Shown here piece after piece: positions 6,740 through 15,364 of a stretch of 35,384 nucleotides of DNA. The position numbers and the translations under genes were made by a program. The stretch is taken from contig CAJULH010000019.1 in the NCBI GenBank assembly GCA_910587175.1, forward strand, positions 1-35,384, read 5' to 3'. Below the pieces are notes generated by a model. It made no database searches and was not told where the DNA came from. It saw only the letters and a program-made list of their open reading frames with translations. This DNA is from Candidatus Gastranaerophilales bacterium (GTDB lineage: Bacteria > Cyanobacteriota > Vampirovibrionia > Gastranaerophilales > Gastranaerophilaceae). The stretch's first letter is position 1. Each line of letters starts with the position of its first letter.

Positions 6740-8160
6740 TGCGTCGCTTTACCTGCCGTAATTGTATTTTTATTGTCTTTAATACAAGGATTTGTAACGA
6801 CTTCATCACCCTTTAAACACCATATCAAAGCTTCTTTTATTTTAACATTAATAAAATCGCCGACTTGCGCTGTATTTGATTTACAGTGTACAACCTTATT
6901 ATTTCTGCTTCTTCCTTCTGCAATGCGGACATTACCGTTTTTGTAATCATTTTCGTGTATTTTTTCAACCAAAATTTCAAATGTTTTTCCAATTGCTTTT
7001 GTATTAGACTGTTTTGAAGCCATCTTTACTGTGTCATTTAGTCTTGCAAGACGTTCTTTTTTGACATCATTTGAAATAAATTTATCAACCATTTTTCCTG
7101 CAGGAGTATTTGGGCGGGGTGAATAGGCAGCCGTATTGGAATAATCAAGTCCAAGCTCTTTTATGGCACTTATTGTATCTGAAAATTCTTCTTCCGTTTC
7201 AGAGGGGAAGCCTGCTATAAAATCTGAAGTTATTGTGACATCTTTAATCTTATTCCTGATTTTATTTACAATTTCGGAATACTGTTGCCTGTTGTAGCGT
7301 CTGTTCATTGCTTTTAAAACGCGGTCATTTCCGCTTTGCATAGGTATATGAAAGCATTCACATATTTTATTTGCATTTTGAACGGTTTCAATTACATCAT
7401 CCGTGATGTCTGTAGGGTAAGATGTTGTAAATCTTATTCTGAATTTCCCTTCAAGTTTGTCTAATTCTGCAAGCAGGTTTGCAAATGTTGGTTTAACGCC
7501 GTTTTCATCTGCAGGCAAATCTTTTCCGTAGCTGTCTACATTTTGCCCCAAAAGCGTGATTTCTTTAAATCCTTCGGCAATTATTTTTCTGGCTTCCTCT
7601 AATATTGTTTTAATATCTCTGCTTCGTTCGCGTCCTCTTGTATATGGGACAATACAGTATGTGCAAAAATTGTTACAGCCTTCCATAATTGGAAGCCAGG
7701 CATTTATTCCTTTTGAGCGAATAATGTTGAATTCTTTTTCCGGTACAGCCTTGTCTCTTATTGCACAGATTCTTTTTCGCGAACCATCTTTATTTTCTTT
7801 TTGAAGTTCCTGTAATAAATCAGGAAGCTCATAAATATTATGCGTCCCGAAAACTAAATCAAGATAGGGAAACTGTTTCAAAAGCCCGTCTTTTTCCTGC
7901 TGGGCAACACATCCGCATATTGCAATCTTTATTTGGGGTCTATCTTTTTTCATCTTGCCCCAAACGCCAAGTTTTGAATAAGCCTTGTCTTCCGAAAGTT
8001 TTCTGATTGAACAGGTATTAATTATTAAAAAATCAGCCTCATCTTCTTCTCCTTTTTCATAGCCAAAGTGAGACAGCATTCCCAATATTCTTTCGCTGTC
8101 TGATTTATTCATCTGACAGCCGAGAGTTTCAATATATACTTTTTTTTGGAATTTTTCCAT
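6736..8160 (-). CDS. miaB: tRNA-2-methylthio-N6-isopentenyladenosine synthase
   Basis: Radical-SAM methylthiotransferase that modifies A37 of tRNAs reading codons starting with U, using two [4Fe-4S] clusters. Numbered from ATG 8160, the N-terminal domain starts VYIETLGCQMNKSDSE with cluster cysteines C15, C50 and C84. The radical-SAM motif is GCNNFCTYCIVPYTRGRERS (C162, C166, C169). A C-terminal TRAM domain follows, ending near VNVKIKEAL. Length is 474, normal for MiaB. An in-frame TTG at 8181 would add seven residues and overlap the upstream gene, but MEKFQKKVYIETLG is the family-like start. It is sandwiched between the leuA-like gene and lrgA. MiaA is not in the window. Confidence 0.95.
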   Translation of the reverse strand: MEKFQKKVYIETLGCQMNKSDSERILGMLSHFGYEKGEEDEADFLIINTCSIRKLSEDKAYSKLGVWGKMKKDRPQIKIAICGCVAQQEKDGLLKQFPYLDLVFGTHNIYELPDLLQELQKENKDGSRKRICAIRDKAVPEKEFNIIRSKGINAWLPIMEGCNNFCTYCIVPYTRGRERSRDIKTILEEARKIIAEGFKEITLLGQNVDSYGKDLPADENGVKPTFANLLAELDKLEGKFRIRFTTSYPTDITDDVIETVQNANKICECFHIPMQSGNDRVLKAMNRRYNRQQYSEIVNKIRNKIKDVTITSDFIAGFPSETEEEFSDTISAIKELGLDYSNTAAYSPRPNTPAGKMVDKFISNDVKKERLARLNDTVKMASKQSNTKAIGKTFEILVEKIHENDYKNGNVRIAEGRSRNNKVVHCKSNTAQVGDFINVKIKEALIWCLKGDEVVTNPCIKDNKNTITAGKATQ

Positions 8161-8173
8161 GCTTATGATTTCT

Positions 8174-9484
8174 TTAGACAATTCTGTGTGCCTGAATTTC
8201 TTCCAGTCTTTCCATACGTTCTTTTAGTGCGCCAAGAGGCATATAGTATGGCTCAACTGTCATAATTTTTGCTGCAATGTTTGGGTAGAAATATATAAAT
8301 CTGAGCTCGCTGTCTGTTAAGGGTTTTTGTGTGTGAACGTTTGCATAGCGGGCAAGTTCCAAAATATTTCTTGCTTCGTCTTCATCTTTAAATTCAAGTT
8401 CAAGATTTTCATATACGTTTCTGAATCCTTTAATGCCGGCATATTCACCAACTGTTATCATTCTTCCTGTTTCAATGATTTCAGGTTCGCCCCTTCCCAG
8501 TTCTTCATAGTCATAAAGTTCATAGTTTCTTCTGTCTTTAAGAGCGCCGTCTGCATGTATTCCTGATTCATGTGCAAAGGCATTGCTGCCTACTGCCACC
8601 TGATTAATCGGAATCGGGATATCAAAAGCGTATGCTGTATATTTTGCAAGTTTCCACGCCTTTGTAATATCGATTTGCGGGTCTATTTTATACTTTCCTT
8701 CAAAGCCGCTGGATTTTAATATTGCAAGAAGACATGAAACAAGGTCTGCGTTTCCTGCGCGCTCTCCCATGCCGTTTATTGCAGTGTTTATCCAGGCGTT
8801 AACACCTGCATCAATTGCAGCTTTTGCGCCCATAACAGAACAAGCTACTGCCATGCCAAGGTCATTATGGAAATGCATTTCAATTTCCATTCCGGTTTCT
8901 TTTGCAAGTGTGTATATTCTGTCGTATGCGGTTTTCGGATCATCATAACCCAGGGTGTCACAGTATCTGAACCTGCTTGCGCCATATCTTTTACATTCAT
9001 TAGCGTATTTTATAAGATAGTCAAGATCGGAACGGGAGGCATCTTCAGCGTTTACACCGATTATCTGTGCATTGTATTCTATCGCCATATTAATGGCATC
9101 AAGGGTTTGTTTTAAAATATCATCTTTTGATTTTTTACCCTGATATTTACCGTTAATCATTTGATCTGATGTAGATTGGGATAAATTTACATATTGAAGC
9201 TTTGGTACATTTTCAAAAGATTTTTGGACATCGGAAGCCAAAGCTCTCATCCAGCCTGAAAGTTTAGTTTTATTAATGGCTCCGCGATCAACAAGCATGA
9301 GGTTTCCGTTTAAATAATTTTTTTCATGTTCTGTTGTCGGGAAGCCGAATTCAGACTGGTTTATGCCCATATCATTAAGCATAATATTAATAATTGTTTT
9401 TTGAAGTTTTGCTAAGCCAAGCCTTGACGTTTGTACGCCGTCTCTGTTTGTAACATCTACAAATTTAATAAAATTTTCGCCCAT
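8174..9484 (-). CDS. Isopropylmalate / homocitrate synthase family enzyme (HMGL-like TIM barrel)
   Basis: Predicted to condense acetyl-CoA with a 2-oxo acid (LeuA, homocitrate synthase or citramalate synthase type). Features, numbered from ATG 9484: FVDVTNRDGVQTSRLGL near the N-terminus (the RDG motif binds metal and substrate), MHFHNDLGMAVA (the metal-binding HxH), NGMGERAGNADL (GERAGN signature), and SNAFAHESGIHADGALKD in the subdomain after the barrel. The C-terminal LeuA regulatory domain is short or absent at 436 residues, so leucine feedback is uncertain. ATG 9484 has AGG five bases upstream; an ATG at 9550 would fall upstream of a plausible -10 box. The exact 2-oxo acid cannot be assigned by eye. 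A LeuC-type hydratase is at 31565. The gene heads the operon with miaB. Confidence 0.85.
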   Translation of the reverse strand: MGENFIKFVDVTNRDGVQTSRLGLAKLQKTIINIMLNDMGINQSEFGFPTTEHEKNYLNGNLMLVDRGAINKTKLSGWMRALASDVQKSFENVPKLQYVNLSQSTSDQMINGKYQGKKSKDDILKQTLDAINMAIEYNAQIIGVNAEDASRSDLDYLIKYANECKRYGASRFRYCDTLGYDDPKTAYDRIYTLAKETGMEIEMHFHNDLGMAVACSVMGAKAAIDAGVNAWINTAINGMGERAGNADLVSCLLAILKSSGFEGKYKIDPQIDITKAWKLAKYTAYAFDIPIPINQVAVGSNAFAHESGIHADGALKDRRNYELYDYEELGRGEPEIIETGRMITVGEYAGIKGFRNVYENLELEFKDEDEARNILELARYANVHTQKPLTDSELRFIYFYPNIAAKIMTVEPYYMPLGALKERMERLEEIQAHRIV

Positions 9485-9629
9485 AAATACCTGTTTTTCC
9501 GCTTCTTTAATAGTAATGATATTATCTATTGTTAAATAATATATTAACATCTAAAAAAATACTGGCAATTTTTTTATTTTGACGTATGATAAATCATGTA
9601 GTTAGTTTTGCTATTTTTGAAAGGCAAAT

Positions 9630-10487
9630 ATGCGCTCCGTTGTTTCGGCAGATTCTATAAACCGATTGGGCTTTGTTGTTCATGACAGAGAGAGAAACCT
9701 GAAAAAGGACAACTCTGTAAGGGGACACAGGGCAGCTTTCCAAAGAGTGCATTTTGCAAATTTAAAGGATGATGTAATTCTTTCCAAGAGTTTGAGTTAT
9801 GCTGAGAAGAAGTCGAAAAGCTCGATGTCGGGCAGGCTTTCGGACAGTATTATGTCTATATCCACGCTTCTTGTGCCTTTGGCGTATGGTGTTATGAAAA
9901 AAGGCAATGTTGTGAAGGATGAAGCAGGAAATATTGTAAAGAATAATGTATTATCAAGCAAAGTCGGCGCTATTGTGCCGGCTGTTTTGATTTTTACGGC
10001 TGCATCATTTTTAATTGATAAATATAACAATATTATAAACAGAGCTGAAAATGCTTCATCGGATTTTGCGATAAAAAGGGTTGCAAAACCTGCCGTTACC
10101 GCTGTGGTTGATACTTTAGCGAAAGCAGCAATGCTTGGTACTGCAGCGTTTGCATTTACTAAGGGTAAAAATGTTTTAAAGAATAATTTTGCACCTGCTG
10201 CAAAGTTTGTTTCCTCATCTGTTGAAAAAGCGGCTGAGAAAATGGATGCAACAAAGCTTTCAGAAAAGCTTGCTGATGTGAGCGATAAGTTTACTGTTTT
10301 TGCCAGCAAACATCCCGGAATGTCTGCACTTGGTTCTAATAAATATCTTAAAGCTTTGGCGCCTGCTGCTGCCTGGCTTGGCTTAAGCGGTATTTTGGAT
10401 AAAAAAGTTCTGGACGATAAAAACAAAATGACAGGTAAAAATGCCGGTCTGCTTTTTATTGCAAGAGAATTTGCACAAGAAGCATAA
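9630..10487 (+). CDS. Unknown membrane-associated protein, probably lineage-specific
   Basis: A 285-residue protein I do not recognise. The N-terminal 70 residues are basic and polar. Two hydrophobic stretches follow (about 73-90 SISTLLVPLAYGVM and 113-129 GAIVPAVLIFTAASFLI), and there are weaker ones around 152-175 (TAVVDTLAKAAMLGTAAFAF) and 241-258 (LKALAPAAAWLGLSGIL). Between them is an alanine/lysine-rich amphipathic region (about 190-235) like a helical bundle or coiled coil. ATG 9630 has AAAGG six bases before it. TTGACG at 9579-9584 may be a -35 element. It is divergent from the leuA-like operon and monocistronic. Confidence 0.7.
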   Translation: MRSVVSADSINRLGFVVHDRERNLKKDNSVRGHRAAFQRVHFANLKDDVILSKSLSYAEKKSKSSMSGRLSDSIMSISTLLVPLAYGVMKKGNVVKDEAGNIVKNNVLSSKVGAIVPAVLIFTAASFLIDKYNNIINRAENASSDFAIKRVAKPAVTAVVDTLAKAAMLGTAAFAFTKGKNVLKNNFAPAAKFVSSSVEKAAEKMDATKLSEKLADVSDKFTVFASKHPGMSALGSNKYLKALAPAAAWLGLSGILDKKVLDDKNKMTGKNAGLLFIAREFAQEA

Positions 10488-10556
10488 TTTTTTATTTATA
10501 ATAATGGTTATCTGAAAGAAAAATTGTTTGCCTTTTTGTATTTTTATGCTTGTCTA

Positions 10557-10642
10557 TTTTGTTAAGTTTTGTTAAGTTTTATCTCTTCTTTTTATCAATT
10601 TGTTACTAATATTTAAAAAAACAATTGACTTTTTTTGTTAAG
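10557..10642 (+). repeat. Three copies of TTTTGTTAAG at a promoter
   Basis: Two tandem copies at 10557-10566 and 10567-10576 and a third at 10633-10642 lie on the same strand. The third sits in the spacer between the -35 and -10 boxes of the HEAT-gene promoter. A related inverted run (TTAACAAAAA) is at 10751-10760. The arrangement resembles binding sites of a transcription factor, though AT-rich background makes short repeats more likely by chance. Confidence 0.4.
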
Positions 10643-10651
10643 TAATATAAA
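10625..10651 (+). promoter_or_regulatory. Candidate promoter of the HEAT-repeat gene
   Basis: TTGACT (10625-10630) and TATAAA (10646-10651) with a short 15-base spacer, which contains the third TTTTGTTAAG copy. It would give a transcript with a leader of roughly 200 bases. Confidence 0.45.
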
Positions 10652-10860
10652 TAATGTAGGACAAAGTCTGAAAAAAATGTTAATATTTTAATATAAAGTG
10701 TTCTTTTTACCCTTTTGGGTTTGAGAGAAATGTAAATCTTTTTAAAGCAATTAACAAAAAATATCAATTATTTTAACAACAATGTTTTTAATGATATAGG
10801 AAGTGAATTTCTTTAGGAAAATATATAGGAATAAAATTGTTATTTGGAGGAAACTAAGTA

Positions 10861-11715
10861 ATGACAATTAGTGTGAACAACCGTAAAAAACAAGCTAAAA
10901 AATCTTTTGATGAATTGATTAAAGATTTACAAACATCCAATTCTGAAAAAGTTCGTTATAATGCTGCAAGAATTCTTGGCGAAATGGGAGATTTCAGCGC
11001 TGTTGAACCTCTTATTGATGTATTAAAAAATGATAAAAACGGCTCTGTACGTCTTTATGCAGCCCGCGCACTTGGTGAATTAGGCGATACAAAAGCAACT
11101 GTACCCCTTATTGAATCCCTGAGAGAAGACAGGAACGTAGATGTACGCGTTCGAGCTGCCCGTGCACTTGGTCGCCTTGGCGGCAAGATTGTTGTAGAAC
11201 CGCTTGTTGAAGCTTTAAATGATGAAAATCCCCAGGTTTGCATTACTGCAACAGATGCTTTAATTGAAATAGGTGATGTTGCAACCGATGCTTTGATTGA
11301 ATCTCTGGACCACCAAAAAGTTAATGTAAGGTGTGATGCTACACGTGCTTTGGGTGAAATTGGCAATAAAAAAGCTGTTGAAAAGATTATTAAAATGTTA
11401 AAAGATGAATGGGTGAATGTTAGAATCTACGCCGTTACATCTTTGGGCAAATTAGGTGATATTAAAGCTGTTCCTGCTTTAATTGAGGTTATGGAAAATG
11501 CTTCTGAGAATGATTTGGTAAGAGCCGGCGCTGCTGCTGCACTTGGTGTATTGCGCGATCAGAGAGCTCTTCTTCCTTTAAGAAAACTTATCATTGATGC
11601 TGAAGAGCTTGGTGAATTGGAAGATACTGCATTAAAATCTTTTAAAAAGATTATGGCTGCTAACTGGGAAGCTATTCCCGGTGCTGCACCTGTTAAAAAA
11701 CCAGCTTTATTTTAG
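10861..11715 (+). CDS. HEAT-repeat protein (phycobilisome-lyase-like repeats)
   Basis: A 284-residue alpha-solenoid made of about seven ~31-residue HEAT/PBS-lyase-type repeats, each with the pattern VRxxAARALGELGDxxAVxPLIExL. Good copies begin near residues 31, 62, 94, 125, 154 and 185, and a weaker one near 218. Such repeats mediate protein-protein contacts; in cyanobacteria related proteins (CpcE/F, NblB) attach or remove bilins, but no phycobiliprotein genes are here. No catalytic residues can be named. There is no signal peptide, so it should be cytosolic. The Shine-Dalgarno GGAGG and the dedicated promoter, long leader and terminator suggest strong expression from a monocistronic unit. 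Confidence 0.88.
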   Translation: MTISVNNRKKQAKKSFDELIKDLQTSNSEKVRYNAARILGEMGDFSAVEPLIDVLKNDKNGSVRLYAARALGELGDTKATVPLIESLREDRNVDVRVRAARALGRLGGKIVVEPLVEALNDENPQVCITATDALIEIGDVATDALIESLDHQKVNVRCDATRALGEIGNKKAVEKIIKMLKDEWVNVRIYAVTSLGKLGDIKAVPALIEVMENASENDLVRAGAAAALGVLRDQRALLPLRKLIIDAEELGELEDTALKSFKKIMAANWEAIPGAAPVKKPALF

Positions 11716-11742
11716 AATTAGAACCTGATAATTATTTTCTTT

Positions 11743-11770
11743 AAAATGCCCGATTTCTTTCGGGCATTTT
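11743..11770 (+). terminator. Terminator of the HEAT-repeat gene
   Basis: Perfect stem AAAATGCCCG / CGGGCATTTT (11743-11752, 11761-11770) with an 8-base loop, followed by a GCATTTTT run. Confidence 0.85.
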
Positions 11771-11834
11771 GCATTTTTGCGGTCTCTCTTTTCTTTCTGC
11801 ATGACCTCTTTTTATGATACAATACTACTTAGCC

Positions 11835-13805
11835 ATGAATAACAAAAAAACCTTTACATTGTTTTTTATTTTGTTGTGCTTTTGCATTGCGCTGTTTCTT
11901 TTGAAATTTTTGTGGTTTTTTTCAGACACTGAATCTGATAAGATTTATAAACAAGGAATGGAGTTTTATAAGAAGCAGGATTATCAAAATGCTTATTATA
12001 ATTTTAAAAAAATTTCTTTTTTGTCTTCATATAGTTTCCCCGCCTTGTATCGCCAGGCGACTTGCGCCTGGGAGCTGAAAGACAATAAAACAGCGGCAAG
12101 AAAATATTCTAAATTTGTAAGAATATATAAATATACCGACGTTGCTCCTGAAGCCATATGGAAGCTTGCATTAATTGAGCTTAACAGGGGACATAAAAAC
12201 AAAGCTTTGTCATATTTAAATAAGCTTGTTGACAAGTATCCGGACAGCGATTTTGCAAAAGCAGCGGCATACCAGCTTGGGGTTATTTATTCAGATGAGG
12301 GCAAAAAGAAAAAAGCAAAAGAATATTTTATTGAATATATTGAGTATGCGCCTCTTGGAAGATATTCCATCGATGTTCTTAATTTGCTGCAGGAGTATAA
12401 TTTATCATCTCTAACGGATACTGATAAATTTTATATTGCAAATGCTTTTTATGAAAATGGCAGATATGGACGTTCTTTAGATATTTTGAGCGAAATTCCT
12501 TATGAAACCGCTTGGTTTTTGACTGCCAAAAATTATGATAAGCTATCTGATATGGACTCTTTCTCAAGGGTAGTTTTAAAAGGAGTATCTGTAAAGCCCG
12601 ATAAACAAGTTTGTGATGAAAAAGAATTGCTTGAGATGATGGCTTTATATATAAAAAAATCCGGTCTTAATCCAAAACAGGCTGCGTATAATCTGGCTGT
12701 CAGCTCCAAAGGTAGTTTAAACTATCCCCTTGCATTGTTTTTGCTTTCTAAATATATAGATTTTGATTCTGCTATAAAAAATTACGAAAAGATTTATACA
12801 AAATATCCAAAATCTATTGTGGCACCGGATGCTTTATGGAATGTATTTTGGCATTATTATAAAAAAGAAGATTATGAAAATGCGCTTAGGCTTTCTAAGT
12901 TATATACAAATGTATATCTTGATTATAATATTCAGCCAAAAATTATGTTTTGGACTGCAAAAATCCATATGAAAGCGAAGAAAAAAAAGCTTGCTAAATC
13001 TATTTTGCACAATATTTCAAATAATTTTCCAAATTCATACTATGCTTTTCGTGCAAATGCGATTTTAAAAAATTCAAAGCAGCCTTGGCATGCAAAGACC
13101 GATATTAAAGTCAAAAAAAACTCATCGTTTAGGAAATTTCCTCTCGAAAAAGATACTAAAGAATACCGTCTTTTGAATAAATTTGCTGCATTGGATGATT
13201 TTGAAGCTATTCAAAATTTTAAAATAAATGACCCCTTTTTAAACAGCTGGCTTGCTGCAAAGGGAGGAAGAAAATCATATTCTGTGCTGCTTGCAAGAGA
13301 TGCGGCATTGGCTGATAATTTTGAAATTTCTTTTTCTAACCCTAAATATAAGCTTGCCTATCCTATATATTTTTCAGATTATATAAATTTTTATTCAAAA
13401 GAGTATGATGCAGCACCATATTTGATGCTTGCACTTATGAGGGAAGAAAGCTTCTTTAATTCTGAAGCTGTAAGCTCTACCGGAGCTATGGGGCTGATGC
13501 AGGTTATGCCAGCCACTGCAAAGGTTGTGGATTCAGCTCTGTATGATAAAAACAAGCTTTATAAGCCTGAATACAACATTATGATAGGCATAAAATATTT
13601 TTCCCACCTGATGGATATTTTTAACGGAAATGAAGCTCTTTGTGTTCTTGCTTATAATTCGGGACCAGGGTCTGTTAAAAAATGGCTAAGCCAAAATAAA
13701 AATAAAGATTTTGACGAATTTATAGAAAATGTGCCATATCCCGAAACTGCAAATTACATTAAAAAAGTCTATACTTCATATTGGGTATATATGAATATAT
13801 ATTAG
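11835..13805 (+). CDS. Membrane-anchored TPR protein with lytic transglycosylase (SLT) domain
   Basis: Soluble-lytic-transglycosylase-like enzyme that would cleave peptidoglycan glycan strands in the periplasm with anhydromuramic acid formation. From ATG 11835: an N-terminal hydrophobic anchor or signal (about 5-28), TPR-like helical pairs (about 35-170 and 290-410; for example YKKQDYQNAYYNFKKIS), then an SLT domain (about 520-650). Motifs are REESFFNSEAVSSTGAMGLM with catalytic E538, QVMPATA, LAYNSGPGSVKKW and PYPETANYIKKV. Slt70 has the same helical-superhelix-plus-SLT plan. An in-frame ATG at 11814 is less likely because it lies within a TATGAT box that may be the -10 element. The gene follows the HEAT gene but is separated from it by a terminator. 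Confidence 0.93.
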   Translation: MNNKKTFTLFFILLCFCIALFLLKFLWFFSDTESDKIYKQGMEFYKKQDYQNAYYNFKKISFLSSYSFPALYRQATCAWELKDNKTAARKYSKFVRIYKYTDVAPEAIWKLALIELNRGHKNKALSYLNKLVDKYPDSDFAKAAAYQLGVIYSDEGKKKKAKEYFIEYIEYAPLGRYSIDVLNLLQEYNLSSLTDTDKFYIANAFYENGRYGRSLDILSEIPYETAWFLTAKNYDKLSDMDSFSRVVLKGVSVKPDKQVCDEKELLEMMALYIKKSGLNPKQAAYNLAVSSKGSLNYPLALFLLSKYIDFDSAIKNYEKIYTKYPKSIVAPDALWNVFWHYYKKEDYENALRLSKLYTNVYLDYNIQPKIMFWTAKIHMKAKKKKLAKSILHNISNNFPNSYYAFRANAILKNSKQPWHAKTDIKVKKNSSFRKFPLEKDTKEYRLLNKFAALDDFEAIQNFKINDPFLNSWLAAKGGRKSYSVLLARDAALADNFEISFSNPKYKLAYPIYFSDYINFYSKEYDAAPYLMLALMREESFFNSEAVSSTGAMGLMQVMPATAKVVDSALYDKNKLYKPEYNIMIGIKYFSHLMDIFNGNEALCVLAYNSGPGSVKKWLSQNKNKDFDEFIENVPYPETANYIKKVYTSYWVYMNIY

Positions 13806-13898
13806 AAGTTGCGACTTAATAAAAATACACAAAGTAAAAAACTGGCAATTTAAATTTTTATTTTGTTTTTATTTAAGTAAGAACAAAAAGGAGTAATT

Positions 13899-14210
13899 AT
13901 GAGTATAAACAAATTAATAGGTCCCTCTTTGGAAGCGTTGAAAGCTTATGCACAAAAATCGATTCCCGCATCTTCTACTAAACTGGAAACATCGGCATGT
14001 ATTGATAAAGCAGCAAAAAAGCTGGCTGCTGAACTTGACGGACTTGCTGCACAAGGCAAGCTCCAGGCTTCTTTAGATTTAAATCAGTTCCCATCGGCAA
14101 AATTTGAACCTTGCGGACTTACGCCACCTGAAGCAGGTCTTATTGAGAAAGTAAAAATACAAAAGGAAATTAATGCAGCTGATTTTCTTAAACGAATTAC
14201 AGAAAAATAG
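13899..14210 (+). CDS. Small unknown protein, probably lineage-specific
   Basis: A 103-residue soluble protein that I do not recognise. It has an alanine/lysine-rich helical middle (ACIDKAAKKLAAELDGLAAQ, about 33-52), two isolated cysteines (C34, C72), a proline-rich turn (PSAKFEPCGLTPPEAG) and a charged C-terminal helix. AAAAAGGAG eight bases before the ATG is a strong ribosome-binding site and supports real translation. It has its own perfect downstream terminator. No enzymatic motif is visible. Confidence 0.65.
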   Translation: MSINKLIGPSLEALKAYAQKSIPASSTKLETSACIDKAAKKLAAELDGLAAQGKLQASLDLNQFPSAKFEPCGLTPPEAGLIEKVKIQKEINAADFLKRITEK

Positions 14211-14225
14211 TAATTTCTATAAAAT

Positions 14226-14263
14226 AAAAAGGCTGGTATTATTAATACAATACCAGCCTTTTT
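14226..14263. terminator. Bidirectional terminator between the 13899 gene and prfA
   Basis: A perfect 15-bp stem AAAAAGGCTGGTATT / AATACCAGCCTTTTT (14226-14240, 14249-14263) flanked by A and T runs, serving both converging genes. Confidence 0.92.
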
Positions 14264-14273
14264 ATTATGATTT

Positions 14274-15356
14274 TTATTCCTGTGCAAGCTTTTCAAGTTT
14301 TAATTTTTGGTCATATTCCATTAAAAGCTTTATTAATTCATCAAGCTCACCTTCTATGATTGTCCAGACATTCAGGTTTTGACCTATTCTGTGGTCTGTA
14401 AGTCTTCCTTGCGGGAAATTATAAGTTCTGATTCTTTCAGACCTGTCTCCCGTTCCTACCTGGGAGCGTCTTAAATCGGTTACTTCCTGCATTTGTTTTT
14501 GTACTTCCATATCGTAAAGTTTTGCTTTGATAATCTGAAGAGCACGCTCTTTGTTTTGAAGCTGTGATCTTTCTTCTGTACAAAAAACCATTAAACCTGT
14601 TGGTTTATGAACAACGCGTACAGCTGTTTCTACTTTGTTTACATTCTGCCCGCCGGCTCCCCCTGAACGCGCAGTTGAAATTTCAAGGTCATTTGGGTTT
14701 AATTCAACTTCAACATCATCTACTTCAGGCATAACTGCAACCGTTGCAGTGGATGTGTGTACCCTTCCCTGTGATTCTGTTTGTGGCACCCTTTGAACCC
14801 TATGTACGCCGCTTTCATATTTTAACTGCGAATAGATATCATCTCCGCCTTTGACAGAAATTACAACCTCTGAAACGCCGCCTGCTTCACATTCATTGAT
14901 GGAAAGAATTTTTGTTTGCCAGCCTTTATTGTTTGCAAATTTTAAATACATACGCATTAAATCGCCCGCAAAAATATTTGCCTCGTCCCCTCCTGCGGAT
15001 CCTCTAATTTCAAGCATAATATCTTTATCATCCATAGGGTCTTTTGGAAGTAAAAGTACCTTCATTTTTTCTTCATATATGGGAATTTTAGCTTCGTTTG
15101 AAGCGATTTCATTGTTTAAAAAATCTTTCATTGTCGGGTCTTTTTCACCGTGCAAAAGTTCTTTTGCTTCTTCAATAGCATCTCTTGCAGCCTTATAAGC
15201 GTTGTATGTTTCTACCGTTTCTTCCATCTGCTTCCTTTGCTTTGAAAGATCTCTGAATTTTTCATAATCAGCAATTACAGCCGGGTCTGAAAGGGTGATT
15301 CCAAGCTCGTTATATCTTTGTTCTATTTTTTGGATTTTATCTATCATGTCTTTCAT
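14274..15356 (-). CDS. prfA: Peptide chain release factor 1
   Basis: RF1 recognises UAA and UAG stop codons and triggers peptide release. At 360 residues it has normal length. The GGQ loop lies in SGGAGGQNVNKVETAVRV (G235-G236-Q237). The codon-reading tripeptide is PQT in RVPQTESQGRVHTS, fitting the PxT of RF1 rather than the SPF of RF2. The C-terminus has TYNFPQGRLTDHRIG. It follows thyX by eight bases and is downstream of rpmE. The rpmE-prfA neighbourhood is common, but the Q-methyltransferase gene prmC usually next to prfA is not in the window. Confidence 0.97.
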   Translation of the reverse strand: MKDMIDKIQKIEQRYNELGITLSDPAVIADYEKFRDLSKQRKQMEETVETYNAYKAARDAIEEAKELLHGEKDPTMKDFLNNEIASNEAKIPIYEEKMKVLLLPKDPMDDKDIMLEIRGSAGGDEANIFAGDLMRMYLKFANNKGWQTKILSINECEAGGVSEVVISVKGGDDIYSQLKYESGVHRVQRVPQTESQGRVHTSTATVAVMPEVDDVEVELNPNDLEISTARSGGAGGQNVNKVETAVRVVHKPTGLMVFCTEERSQLQNKERALQIIKAKLYDMEVQKQMQEVTDLRRSQVGTGDRSERIRTYNFPQGRLTDHRIGQNLNVWTIIEGELDELIKLLMEYDQKLKLEKLAQE

Positions 15357-15364
15357 TTTAAGAT

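Larger units (their letters stand above)
10488..10860 (+). other. Gene-free regulatory stretch and long leader before the HEAT-repeat gene
   Basis: No gene is seen in these 373 very AT-rich bases. They hold a repeated decamer TTTTGTTAAG (10557, 10567, 10633), a promoter at 10625-10651, and then a leader of about 200 bases. The leader has a small hairpin ACCC-TTTT-GGGT (10709-10720), TAGGAA three times (10797, 10814, 10826) and a strong Shine-Dalgarno GGAGG. The leader length suggests post-transcriptional control or mRNA stability elements, but no known riboswitch is recognised. Confidence 0.5.

Noticed and set aside
9797..10426. 209-codon minus-strand frame inside the 9630-10487 gene
   Set aside because: The plus-strand gene has a ribosome-binding site and natural-looking composition; the antisense protein is Ala/Ser/Phe/Thr-biased as expected from mirrored codons.
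9561..13850. Shared ACTGGCAATTT at 9561 and 13841 upstream of two unknown genes
   Set aside because: An 11-base match between two places is expected by chance many times in 35 kb, and the flanks do not align.
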